Under the pieces are notes generated by a model. It worked only from the letters and a program-made list of their open reading frames with translations. It was not told where the DNA came from and searched no databases. A stretch of 64,000 bases of DNA, taken from assembly GCF_001439845.1 (NCBI RefSeq), contig NZ_JYLO01000008.1:328631-392630 (forward strand), in the 5' to 3' direction. The DNA is from Pseudomonas lactis. GTDB taxonomy: Bacteria > Pseudomonadota > Gammaproteobacteria > Pseudomonadales > Pseudomonadaceae. Within the stretch, counting starts at the first letter, position 1; each line of letters begins with the position of its first letter. Below, piece by piece: positions 18,137-26,315 of the stretch. The position numbers and the translations under genes were made by a program.

Positions 18137-18925
18137 CTACACCCCTCGACGGGGCAGGACAAAACTCAGCAGAAACAGGGCGGCCGCCGTAACCACAATC
18201 GACGGCCCGGCCGGTGTGTCCTTGAACCAGGACAGCGCCAGGCCACCACACACTGCAAGCATCCCCAGGAGGCTGGCGCCAATCGCCATCTGCTCCGGAG
18301 AGCGAGCGTGACGTTGGGCGGCGGCGGCTGGAATGATCAGCAGCGACGTGATCAACAATACGCCGACAATCTTCATCGCGACAGCAATCACCACGGCGAT
18401 GAGCAACATCAGCGCCATACGCAGGCCTGCGACGGGCAAGCCCTCTACCTTGGCCAGTTCTTCATGCACGGTGATCGCCAGCAACGGGCGCCACAGGGTC
18501 ACCAGCAACACCAGCACCGCAGCGCTGCCGCCGAGTATCCAGGCCAGGTCGGTCGGGCTGATTGCCAGCAGGTCACCAAACAGGTAGGCCATCAGGTCGA
18601 TGCGCACTTCATGCATGAAGCTCAGCACCACCAGGCCCAGGGACAAAGTACTGGGCGCAAGGATGCCCAGCAGTGTGTCGGAAGCCAGTGGCTGGCGTTG
18701 CTGCAGGGTCACCAGCAGCACCGCTAGCAGCAGGCAGCCGACGGTCACGGCGATGGCCGGGCTTACGTCCAGCAGAAAGCCCATGGCCACGCCCAGCAAG
18801 GCGGCATGGGACAACGTGTCGCCGAAATAGGCCATGCGTCGCCACACCACGAACGAGCCCAATGGGCCCGCTACCAGTGCCAAAGCCAAGCCTGCCAGCA
18901 GGGCGTAGAGCAGAAAATCAGCCAT
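18137..18925 (-). CDS. znuB: Zinc ABC transporter permease
   Basis: A 262-residue ABC-3 family membrane permease with eight or so hydrophobic segments, matching ZnuB along its length (opening MADFLLYALLAGLALALVAG). It imports zinc delivered by ZnuA using ZnuC ATP hydrolysis. The start at 18925 overlaps the end of znuC by 8 bases; an upstream in-frame ATG at 18943 is possible but less typical. Part of the zur-znuC-znuB operon. Confidence 0.94.
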   Translation of the reverse strand: MADFLLYALLAGLALALVAGPLGSFVVWRRMAYFGDTLSHAALLGVAMGFLLDVSPAIAVTVGCLLLAVLLVTLQQRQPLASDTLLGILAPSTLSLGLVVLSFMHEVRIDLMAYLFGDLLAISPTDLAWILGGSAAVLVLLVTLWRPLLAITVHEELAKVEGLPVAGLRMALMLLIAVVIAVAMKIVGVLLITSLLIIPAAAAQRHARSPEQMAIGASLLGMLAVCGGLALSWFKDTPAGPSIVVTAAALFLLSFVLPRRGV

Positions 18926-19688
18926 GCTTGCAGCTATCTCCATGAACGTGGGGGGTATCGACGACGGCGCCATGCAGGTCATGGGCGTGGTCGTGGTGGT
19001 GATGATAGATAGCCAGGCTCTGGGCGTTCTTGCCGAACAACTCCACGAACGCCGGGTCGCCACTGACCTGTTCCGGGTGGCCCGAGCAGCACACGTGGCG
19101 GTTGAGGCAGACCACTTGGTCGGTGGTGCTCATGACCAGGTGCAAGTCGTGGGAGACCATCAGCACGCCGCAACCATGGCGGTCGCGCAGGCGGGTGATC
19201 AGGCTGTACAGCTCGGCCTGGCCAGCGACATCGACACCTTGCACGGGCTCATCGAGTACCAGCAACTCGGGCTCGCGCAGCAAGGCGCGGGCCAGCAGCA
19301 CGCGCTGCATTTCGCCGCCGGAGATGCTTTGCACCGGGTTGTCGATGACGTGTTCGGCGCCGACTTCCTTAAGCGCAGCCTGGGCGCGGGCGCGGTCTAC
19401 GCCAGGCACCAGGCGCAGGAAGCGCAATACGGAGAGCGGCAATGTCGGGTCCACGTGCAGCTTTTGCGGCATATAGCCCACGCGCAGCTTGGGCTTGCGC
19501 CAAACCGTGCCGCTGTGGGGCTTGAGCAGCCCGAGCACGGCGCGCACCAGGGTGGTCTTGCCAGCGCCGTTGGGGCCGATCAAAGTGACGATTTGCCCCG
19601 GCTCCACGCTCAGTGCGATGTTTTCCAGCACGTTTTGCCCGGCGAACGTGACCCCGACCTGCTCCAGGCGGATTAACGCATTGCTCAT
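18918..19688 (-). CDS. znuC: Zinc ABC transporter ATP-binding protein
   Basis: A 256-residue ATPase with Walker A GPNGAGKTT at 38-46, signature ISGGE, and Walker B LLVLDEP. The last 30 residues are strongly histidine-rich (HHHHDHAH, then HVHGDSCKHG), a feature likely to bind zinc and perhaps sense cytoplasmic metal. The start at 19688 has an AGGGGG ribosome site and shares one base with the zur stop, so repressor and ATPase are co-translated. Confidence 0.95.
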   Translation of the reverse strand: MSNALIRLEQVGVTFAGQNVLENIALSVEPGQIVTLIGPNGAGKTTLVRAVLGLLKPHSGTVWRKPKLRVGYMPQKLHVDPTLPLSVLRFLRLVPGVDRARAQAALKEVGAEHVIDNPVQSISGGEMQRVLLARALLREPELLVLDEPVQGVDVAGQAELYSLITRLRDRHGCGVLMVSHDLHLVMSTTDQVVCLNRHVCCSGHPEQVSGDPAFVELFGKNAQSLAIYHHHHDHAHDLHGAVVDTPHVHGDSCKHG

Positions 19689-20170
19689 CAAACCCCCTGG
19701 CAGCCTGCGCACAGGCCGACCACTTCGACCGTTTGCCCCTCGACCTTGAAGCCGACGTCGGCAGCGCTTTTGACAATGGCGTCGCTGATGCTTTTTTGCT
19801 CAAGCTCGATGGCGGCGTGGCACTCGCGGCAGATCAGGAACTGGCCCTGATGCGCGTGCTCCGGGTGGTTGCAACCGACAAAGGCGTTGAGCGAGGCGAT
19901 ACGGTGCACCAGGCCATTTTCCAGCAGGAAATCCAGTGCACGGTAAACGGTAGGCGGTGCGGCGCGGCGGCCGTCCTGCTCGCTGAGGACGCCAAGAATA
20001 TCGTAAGCGCCCAAAGGCTTATGGCTCTGCCACACCAGCTCCAGCACCCGGCGACGCAAGGCGGTCAGGCGCAAGCCTTTCTTTGCGCACAGGGTGTCGG
20101 CCTCTGACAATGCGGTGTGCACGCAGTGAGAGTGGTCGTGGGGACGGCTGGCAAGCGGTGTTTTAGGCAT
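19688..20170 (-). CDS. zur: Zinc uptake regulator (Fur family)
   Basis: A 160-residue Fur-type repressor (Np20 in P. aeruginosa). A winged helix occupies the first half (PPTVYRALDFLLENGLVHR). Structural zinc cysteines are Cys114/Cys117 (CREC) and Cys154/Cys157 (CAGC), and regulatory ligands lie in CNHPEHAH. The N-terminus carries an extra HDHSHC stretch. It is divergent from znuA, with 67 bases between them holding a probable Zur operator. Confidence 0.95.
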   Translation of the reverse strand: MPKTPLASRPHDHSHCVHTALSEADTLCAKKGLRLTALRRRVLELVWQSHKPLGAYDILGVLSEQDGRRAAPPTVYRALDFLLENGLVHRIASLNAFVGCNHPEHAHQGQFLICRECHAAIELEQKSISDAIVKSAADVGFKVEGQTVEVVGLCAGCQGV

Positions 20171-20191
20171 GAGCGGCGACAGATATTTGAT

Positions 20192-20213
20192 AGAGACGTT
20201 ATTATGTTACCCG
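20192..20213. promoter_or_regulatory. Probable Zur box between zur and znuA
   Basis: The AT-rich imperfect palindrome GACGTTATTATGTTACC at 20195-20211 resembles the gammaproteobacterial Zur box (GTTATAnnATAAC core) and lies in the 67-base gap between the divergent zur-znuCB operon and znuA. One site could control both directions. Confidence 0.6.
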
Positions 20214-20237
20214 TTCCTACGCCATCGAGTGGTCATC

Positions 20238-21158
20238 GTGTCCCGACTTTTTCCCGTTTTTGTCATATTTGTCACCAGTTTGTTCGTTGCGGGTGCCGCT
20301 CAGGCCGAGGTCAAGGTGCTGACGAGCATCAAGCCGTTGCAGCTGATCGCGGCTGCCGTGCAGGACGGCGTGGCTGTTCCAGAGGTATTGCTGCCGCCGG
20401 GGGCGTCGCCACATAACTTCGCTTTGCGCCCATCCGACGTACGGCGCGTGCAGTCGGTCGACCTGCTTTACTGGATCGGGCCAGACATGGAGACGTTTTT
20501 GCCGCGTGTGCTTAAAGGCCGTACGGCGCCAACGGTGGCCGTGCAGGATCTGCCAGGCATGAAACTGCGCATTTTCGGCGAAGATAGCCATTCTCATGCC
20601 GACGAAGCCGACGAACATGACCACGATCACCGCCCAGGCAGCGTGGATGCGCACCTGTGGCTGTCGACCGTCAATGCGCGCGTGATCGCCGCACGGATGG
20701 CGGCCGACCTCAGCGCCGCCGACCCGGCCAATGCCGAGCGTTATCAGAGCAATGCCAAAGCCTTCGAAGAACGCCTGAACGCGCTGGATGCGCGCCTGAA
20801 GCAGCGTTTGGCGGGCGTGGATGGCAAACCTTACTTCGTGTTCCACGAAGCCTTTGATTACTTCGAGGAGGCGTACGGCTTGAAGCATGCGGGCGTGTTC
20901 AGCGTGGCCGCCGAAGTGCAGCCGGGCGCGCAGCACGTAGCGGCGATGCGCGCGCGTTTGCAGGAAGTGGGCAAGACTTGCGTGTTCAGCGAGCCGCCGT
21001 TGCGACCTCGCTTGGCCGAAACCCTGGTAGCCGGGTTGCCGGTGAAGTTGGCGGAGTTGGATGCGTTGGGTGGCTATACCCCGGCGACGGCCCAGGGTTA
21101 TGAGCAGGTGCTGGAAAAACTCGGCAATGACCTCGCCGGTTGCCTGGAGTCGCTCTAA
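20238..21158 (+). CDS. znuA: Zinc ABC transporter, periplasmic binding protein
   Basis: A 306-residue cluster-9 solute-binding protein with a signal peptide (about 1-23, ending AQA). Zinc ligands include His59 (ASPHNFALRPSD), His139 (DAHLW) and the His in YFVFHEAFDYF. A charged His-rich loop (SHSHADEADEHDHDH, about 118-131) is typical of ZnuA. I start at GTG 20238 (MSRLFPVF) because it gives a clean signal peptide; the frame extends upstream to 20169 and the exact start is uncertain. Confidence 0.93.
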   Translation: MSRLFPVFVIFVTSLFVAGAAQAEVKVLTSIKPLQLIAAAVQDGVAVPEVLLPPGASPHNFALRPSDVRRVQSVDLLYWIGPDMETFLPRVLKGRTAPTVAVQDLPGMKLRIFGEDSHSHADEADEHDHDHRPGSVDAHLWLSTVNARVIAARMAADLSAADPANAERYQSNAKAFEERLNALDARLKQRLAGVDGKPYFVFHEAFDYFEEAYGLKHAGVFSVAAEVQPGAQHVAAMRARLQEVGKTCVFSEPPLRPRLAETLVAGLPVKLAELDALGGYTPATAQGYEQVLEKLGNDLAGCLESL

Positions 21159-21873
21159 CAGGTAACACAAAACCCTGTGGGAGTGGGCTTGCCCCAATGC
21201 CAGTCAGTTAAGCGGTCATCGCCTACTGTAGGAGCGAGCTTGCTCGCGAAAAACGTCAACGATAACGCGTGCTCGCTGAATGAACGCGGCGCCCGTAAGT
21301 TTTTCGCGAGAAAGCTCGCTCCTACAAAAAACCTTAACTGACTGGCATTAGGGCTTGCCCGCGATAGCCATAGGTATCTACACAACTTTGTAGGCTGTAG
21401 CAGCCGACGGTAACCACGATGCGACGCGAGACGCTCTTGATCTTGATCTGCTTTTGATCTTAGGCGACCCCCAAATCACTGGCGGATTACGGGCACACCG
21501 AGCCTGGGCGAGGTGCCGAGTGGTGGGGCAAGAGCGTTTTGCTTACTTTGGCCTGGGCCGGCATCCCGGCTTTTGCAAAGTGAGCCGCCGTCAGGGCGGA
21601 ACCCTAAGTGGCCGTTACCGCAGGAATGGATATGTACACGGTCCAACTGTGTTGACTGTCAAGCCGTCTTCGCAGGCAAGCCAGCTCCCACAGTTGGATC
21701 GCGGTGCGTCAGTTAGATCAGCGTCGGCTGCCAGGCCGTCGCGAGAGCAAGCTCCCTCGCCACAGGTTTAGCGTCGTACCGAAGTTGTGTAGATACCTAT
21801 GCCGCGATAGCGTTGGCTCAGTCGATACCGCTATCGCAGGCAAGCCAGCTCCCACATTGACCGAGTCGGTGTT
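21159..21873. repeat. Gene-free repeat island between znuA and thrB
   Basis: 715 bases without a supported gene. Contents: the nested REP block at 21176-21369; a 431-base segment (21370-21800) bounded by a perfect 19-base inverted repeat (ATAGGTATCTACACAACTT at 21370-21388, complement at 21782-21800); single REP arms at about 21667-21692, 21737-21768 and 21831-21856. The interior around 21530-21650 (TTTGCTTACTTTGG..., GGATATGTACACGG) resembles a dispersed intergenic sequence I recall from fluorescent pseudomonads. The short frames here look like chance. Confidence 0.7.
21176..21369. repeat. Nested REP doublets (one inserted in another)
   Basis: Outer arms: a REP at 21176-21195 and its partner at 21350-21369. 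Inside lies a perfect 17-base inverted repeat, AATGCCAGTCAGTTAAG at 21196-21212 and its complement at 21333-21349. Within that is a second REP doublet of the GTAGGAGCGAGCTTGCTCGCG type, with arms at 21227-21250 and 21303-21326. This layering implies successive insertions. Confidence 0.8.
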
Positions 21874-22827
21874 TTAAAGTGCGAACGGCAGGTGGACCGT
21901 GACCTGCTGACGCTGCGCCAAGCGGTGCTCGAACTCAGCCGGGTCATGAATCAACACATCCTGCCCGGCAAATGACTCGGCCGCGATCAGCCGCGACAGC
22001 CAGAACCGCACGCACGCCACGCGCAGCATGGTCGGCCATAGCTCGGCTTCCTTCGCGGTAAACGCTCGTAGCCCTGCGTAAGCGCCCAGCAGCGCCCGGG
22101 CACGGTGGCCGTCAATCACGCCCTCGGCATCCGAGCACCAGTCATTCAAGGCGATGGCCACGTCGTAGAGCATCGGCCCCGAACAGGCGTTGTAGAAGTC
22201 GATCAGGCCCGTCAGGTGCGTGCCTTCAAACATCGCGTTATCGCGAAACAGATCGGCGTGCACATTCGCCCGTGGTAGGCCGAGGATGTCGGCCTTGTGG
22301 GCGTCGATCTCGGCCAGCGCATCGCGCAACAGGCGTTGCTGGGCCTCGTTAAGGTGCGAAATAAGCTGCGCGCCCTCGCTGAGCATCCACTCCAGGCCGC
22401 GGTCGGTCTTGCGTTCAAGTACCTTTTCGCCTTGGGTGGCCAGGTGCAGGTGGCCGAGCAGTTCGCCAACCTGGGCGCAATGCTGCGCATTGGCCTCCTT
22501 GATGTGCTTGCCCGCCAGACGTGGTTGCAGCAAGGCCGGTTTGCCCTTGAGTTCGCGCAAAGCGATGCCGTCGGTGGTGCGCAGGGCGTACGGCACGGGC
22601 AGGTCGGCGTCGTGGAGCACGTCGAGCAGTTCGATGAAGAACGGCATTTCTGCCACCGGGCCACGCTCAACCAGGGTCAGGACGAACTCGCCCTGCTCCA
22701 GGCTGATAAAGAAATTGGTGTTTTCGCTGCCGGCGGCAATCCCCTGGAAATCAAGCAGGCGGCCGAGCCCATAAGGGGCGAGAAAGGTTTCCAGCTCGGG
22801 CCGAGCCAGGGGGGTGAACACAGACAT
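21874..22827 (-). CDS. thrB: Homoserine kinase
   Basis: A 317-residue kinase of the aminoglycoside-phosphotransferase fold used for homoserine phosphorylation in pseudomonads, not the GHMP-type ThrB of enterics. Catalytic loop pattern NVHADLFRDNAMFEG and metal-binding LIDFYNAC are visible, and the opening MSVFTPLARPELETFL is characteristic. It makes O-phosphohomoserine for threonine synthesis. It follows the DUF2782 gene by 56 bases on the same strand, so they may be co-transcribed. Confidence 0.93.
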   Translation of the reverse strand: MSVFTPLARPELETFLAPYGLGRLLDFQGIAAGSENTNFFISLEQGEFVLTLVERGPVAEMPFFIELLDVLHDADLPVPYALRTTDGIALRELKGKPALLQPRLAGKHIKEANAQHCAQVGELLGHLHLATQGEKVLERKTDRGLEWMLSEGAQLISHLNEAQQRLLRDALAEIDAHKADILGLPRANVHADLFRDNAMFEGTHLTGLIDFYNACSGPMLYDVAIALNDWCSDAEGVIDGHRARALLGAYAGLRAFTAKEAELWPTMLRVACVRFWLSRLIAAESFAGQDVLIHDPAEFEHRLAQRQQVTVHLPFAL

Positions 22828-22883
22828 GGTTAAAACTGCCGTTACGGGCGCTGCGGTGGGCAGCGCCGGTTAAAATTAAGAAA

Positions 22884-23174
22884 TCATTTCCATTCGAAGA
22901 TCTTCCATGACGGGATCAGCATATCCGGCTGGTCAGAGCGGATGAAGTTCGCGTCGGTGCCGTCCGCACGTACCAGAAAGTACGGCGGTGCGCCCTTCGG
23001 GGTGACTTTGATTGCGTACAGGAAGCCGTTTTGGCGGTATTCCTGGATGGTTTTGTCGCCTTCCGTGCGAATGGTAACTTCCGGGTCTGCCGAAGGGGCA
23101 TCGTCTGCCGCCATGGCAGCCATCGGAGCGAGTGCAATCAAACCGGTCAACAGCAGGCGATTGAATGTACGCAT
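22884..23174 (-). CDS. Small exported DUF2782 protein
   Basis: A 96-residue protein with a signal peptide (1-22, ending AMA) and a beta-rich mature part (VTIRTEGDKTIQEYRQNGFLYAIKVTPK), matching DUF2782 (PA5494 position). Conserved between polA and thrB in pseudomonads. Divergent from polA across 74 bases. The periplasmic function is unknown. Confidence 0.88.
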   Translation of the reverse strand: MRTFNRLLLTGLIALAPMAAMAADDAPSADPEVTIRTEGDKTIQEYRQNGFLYAIKVTPKGAPPYFLVRADGTDANFIRSDQPDMLIPSWKIFEWK

Positions 23175-23248
23175 GATAACCTTGTCCCTTTGTTTTCATT
23201 GGTCCGGCTATTCTAGCGCCTGACCCGCCGAAAAGGTTGATCCTGCTC

Positions 23249-26044
23249 ATGAGCCAAGCGCCCCTCGTCCTGGTGGACGGTTCTTCTTATCTGTACCGCG
23301 CCTTCCACGCGCTGCCACCGCTGACCACCTCCAAAGGCCTGCCCACCGGTGCGGTCAAGGGCGTGTTGAACATGCTCAAAAGCCTGCGCAAGCAGTACCC
23401 GGACAGCCCATTTGCGGTGGTTTTCGACGCCAAGGGTGGGACGTTTCGCGATGAGATGTACGCCGAATACAAAGCCAACCGCCCGAGCATGCCCGATGAC
23501 ATGCGCCTGCAGATCGAGCCGCTGCATCAAAGCGTGATCGCTCTTGGCTTCCCGTTGCTGTGCGTCGAGGGTGTGGAGGCCGATGACGTGATCGGCACCC
23601 TGGCCCGCAGCAGCGCGGCCGCCAGCCGCCCGGTGGTGATCTCCACCGGTGACAAGGACATGGCGCAACTGGTGGACGGCCACATTACCTTGGTCAATAC
23701 CATGACCGGTAGCTCCATGGACATCGAGGGCGTTAAGGAGAAATTCGGCGTCGCTCCGGAGCAGATCATCGACTATCTGGCGTTGATGGGAGATTCGTCC
23801 GACAACATTCCCGGCGTTCCGGGCATTGGCCCCAAGACCGCCTCCGGCTTGCTGGTGGGGGTCAATGGCGGCCTCAAAGAGCTTTATGAGCAGTTGGATA
23901 TTGTGCCGACCCTGCCTATCCGTGGGGCCAAGACCCTGCCGGCAAAGCTGGAAGAGCATAAAGAGATGGCATTCCTGTCCTATCAGTTGGCGACGATCAA
24001 GATCGATGTGCCGCTGGATGTTGGGTTGGATGATTTACACCTGATCGAACCGGACCGCGAAAAGCTGCTTGAGCTGTACACATTGCTGGAGTTCAAGAGC
24101 TGGTACGACGAGATCCAGCGCGATACCAAGCGTGTCGAGCTGAAGGCGGCCAATGAAGTTACGCCCGTCGCGGATGTCGCAGTGGAGGCGGTGGTATCGG
24201 TGCCCGTAGAGACGGTTTACACCACCATTCTTGACCAGGCCACGTTCGATCTGTGGTTGAAAAAACTCAACGACGCCAAGCTGTTTGCCTTCGATACCGA
24301 AACCACCGGGATCGACGCCCAGCAGGCGCAATTGGTCGGGGTTTCGTTCGCGGTGCAGCCCCATGAGGCTGCCTACATTCCGCTGACGCACGCTTACATC
24401 GGTGCACCGGAACAACTGGACCGCGACACCGTGCTGTTGACCTTGAAACCGTTGCTGGAAGACCCGACCAAACTCAAGGTGGGCCAGCATGCCAAGTTCG
24501 ACATGAATATCCTGGCCAACTGCGCCATTGGTGGCGACCCTGCCCAGGGCATTACCGTGCGCGGCATCGCCTTCGACACCATGCTCGAATCCTACGTGCT
24601 CAACTCCACCGCGACGCGGCACGATATGGACAGCCTGGCGAAGAAGTACCTGGACCACGACACGGTCAGCTTCCAGGACATCGCCGGCAAAGGCGCCAAG
24701 CAACTCACGTTCGACCAGATCGCCCTTGAGCAAGCCGGCCCTTACGCGGCCGAAGATGCTGATGTGACCTTGCGCCTGCATCAGTACCTTTACGCGCAAC
24801 TGGCAGCGATCCCGAGCCTGGCCAGTGTGCTGACGGACATCGAGATCCCGCTGGTGCCGGTGCTGGCCCGCATCGAGCGCCAGGGCGCACTGGTAGACAA
24901 GGACCTGCTCGGCATCCAGAGCATCGAGCTGGGTAACAAGATGGTTGAGCTGGAGCGCCAGGCCTACGAGATCGCCGGTGAAGAATTCAACCTGGGTTCG
25001 CCCAAGCAGCTTGGGGCGATTCTCTACGAAAAGCTTGGCATGCCGGTGCTGAAAAAAACCGGCAAGGGCCAGGCCTCCACGGCTGAAGAAGTGCTGGCCA
25101 AACTGGCCGAAGATGATTTCCCGCTGCCCAAGGTACTCATGCAGTACCGCAGCATGAGCAAGCTCAAAAGTACCTATACCGACCGCCTGCCGGAACAGAT
25201 CAACCCACGTACCGGGCGTATTCATACGTCTTACCATCAGGCCGTCGCGGCGACCGGGCGCTTGTCCTCCAGCGATCCGAACTTGCAGAACATCCCGGTG
25301 CGCACCGCCGAGGGGCGGCGCATTCGCCAGGCGTTTGTCGCGCCCAAGGGCTACAAGCTGCTGGCGGCGGACTATTCGCAGATCGAGCTGCGGATCATGG
25401 CGCATTTGTCCAAGGACGAGGGCTTGATGAACGCCTTCCGCAATGACCTGGACGTACACACGGCCACGGCGGCCGAAGTGTTCAAGGTCGAGTTGAATGA
25501 GGTCACGTCCAACCAGCGCCGCAGCGCCAAGGCGATTAACTTCGGCCTGATTTACGGTATGGGCGCCCAGAAGCTGGGTAAGGACATCGGCGTCGATACC
25601 AAGACCGCCAAGGCTTACATCGATGTGTACTTCGCCCGCTATCCAGGGGTGCGCGAATACATGGAGCGCACCCGCGCCCAGGCGGCGGATCAGGGCTATG
25701 TCGAAACCTTCTTCGGGCGACGCCTGTACTTGCCGGACATCAACTCCAACAAGCCCCAGGAGCGCGCGGCGGCCGAACGCACAGCGATCAACGCGCCGAT
25801 GCAAGGCACGGCGGCGGACATCATCAAAAAAGCCATGGTGCAGGTGGATAACTGGCTGACTGAGTCGGGCCTGGATGCCAAGGTCATCCTTCAGGTGCAC
25901 GACGAATTGGTGCTGGAGGTGCGCGAAGACTTGGTCGCGCAGGTCAGCGAGAAGATTCGCGAGCATATGAGCGCGGCGGCGCAGTTGGACGTGCCTTTGG
26001 TGGTGGACGTAGGCGTAGGCGATAACTGGGACGAGGCGCACTGA
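23249..26044 (+). CDS. polA: DNA polymerase I
   Basis: A 931-residue repair and Okazaki-fragment polymerase. Order: 5'-3' exonuclease (1 to about 290, with VEADDVIGTLA and GIGPKTA), 3'-5' proofreading exonuclease with intact DTETTG (about 349-354), and family A polymerase with motif A DYSQIELR (about 707) and motif C QVHDELVLEV (about 882). The ATG at 23249 (MSQAPLVLVDG) is the usual start; a TTG at 23237 is in frame but abuts the AAAAGG stretch. The ErsA-like sRNA gene follows. Confidence 0.98.
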   Translation: MSQAPLVLVDGSSYLYRAFHALPPLTTSKGLPTGAVKGVLNMLKSLRKQYPDSPFAVVFDAKGGTFRDEMYAEYKANRPSMPDDMRLQIEPLHQSVIALGFPLLCVEGVEADDVIGTLARSSAAASRPVVISTGDKDMAQLVDGHITLVNTMTGSSMDIEGVKEKFGVAPEQIIDYLALMGDSSDNIPGVPGIGPKTASGLLVGVNGGLKELYEQLDIVPTLPIRGAKTLPAKLEEHKEMAFLSYQLATIKIDVPLDVGLDDLHLIEPDREKLLELYTLLEFKSWYDEIQRDTKRVELKAANEVTPVADVAVEAVVSVPVETVYTTILDQATFDLWLKKLNDAKLFAFDTETTGIDAQQAQLVGVSFAVQPHEAAYIPLTHAYIGAPEQLDRDTVLLTLKPLLEDPTKLKVGQHAKFDMNILANCAIGGDPAQGITVRGIAFDTMLESYVLNSTATRHDMDSLAKKYLDHDTVSFQDIAGKGAKQLTFDQIALEQAGPYAAEDADVTLRLHQYLYAQLAAIPSLASVLTDIEIPLVPVLARIERQGALVDKDLLGIQSIELGNKMVELERQAYEIAGEEFNLGSPKQLGAILYEKLGMPVLKKTGKGQASTAEEVLAKLAEDDFPLPKVLMQYRSMSKLKSTYTDRLPEQINPRTGRIHTSYHQAVAATGRLSSSDPNLQNIPVRTAEGRRIRQAFVAPKGYKLLAADYSQIELRIMAHLSKDEGLMNAFRNDLDVHTATAAEVFKVELNEVTSNQRRSAKAINFGLIYGMGAQKLGKDIGVDTKTAKAYIDVYFARYPGVREYMERTRAQAADQGYVETFFGRRLYLPDINSNKPQERAAAERTAINAPMQGTAADIIKKAMVQVDNWLTESGLDAKVILQVHDELVLEVREDLVAQVSEKIREHMSAAAQLDVPLVVDVGVGDNWDEAH

Positions 26045-26136
26045 TTCTGCGGCTTCGCCATCACCTTGCGCGGTGGCGAGGCGGTTTAGAGTGCAAACCG
26101 CGGTCAGTTATTTCCAATAGTTTTTTGAGCCTGTCG

Positions 26137-26164
26137 GAACTTAACCTGTGAACTGCCACTCAGA
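26137..26164 (+). promoter_or_regulatory. AlgU (sigma 22) type promoter of the ErsA-like sRNA
   Basis: GAACTT at 26137-26142, a 17-base spacer, then TCAGA at 26160-26164 fits the AlgU/RpoE consensus GAACTT-N16/17-TCTGA at all but one position. Transcription would begin near 26170. In P. aeruginosa the ErsA sRNA is known to depend on sigma 22. Confidence 0.75.
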
Positions 26165-26169
26165 GTTAC

Positions 26170-26303
26170 TGAATGGGTGGTGAAGCCCTTCAATGCTCCT
26201 ATGTTGTGTTAAGTGTTGGCAGATAATTCCGGACCCCGCCCTAGCGGTCCGGAACTTGAACCCCGAACTTCCCCTCCCCAAAAGAAGTCCGGGGTTTTTT
26301 TTG
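26170..26303 (+). ncRNA. ersA: ErsA (Spot 42-like) small regulatory RNA
   Basis: The polA-engB intergenic region is the home of Spot 42 in enterics and ErsA in pseudomonads. Here an AlgU promoter is followed by about 134 bases containing a perfect 9-bp hairpin (TTCCGGACC / GGTCCGGAA at 26227-26254), a C/U-rich loop (TTCCCCTCCCC), and a strong terminator hairpin (26261-26294) with eight T's. Length agrees with the roughly 132-nt ErsA of P. aeruginosa. ErsA acts with Hfq on mRNAs such as algC and oprD there. Ends are predicted, not mapped. Confidence 0.8.
26261..26303 (+). terminator. Rho-independent terminator of ErsA/polA
   Basis: Stem CCCCGAACTT pairs with AAGTCCGGGG across a C-rich loop and is followed by TTTTTTTT (about 26295-26302). 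It would end the sRNA and any polA read-through. Confidence 0.85.
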
Positions 26304-26315
26304 CCCGCAGAAAAG

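Noticed and set aside
21176..21860. CRISPR-like repeat cluster
   Set aside because: Repeats are inverted, of several classes and irregularly spaced, with no constant spacer length and no cas genes; they are REP elements.
24035..26041. 668-codon open frame antisense to polA
   Set aside because: Mirror frame caused by GC-rich third positions; no ribosome site, His/Arg/Gln-rich composition and no recognisable domain.
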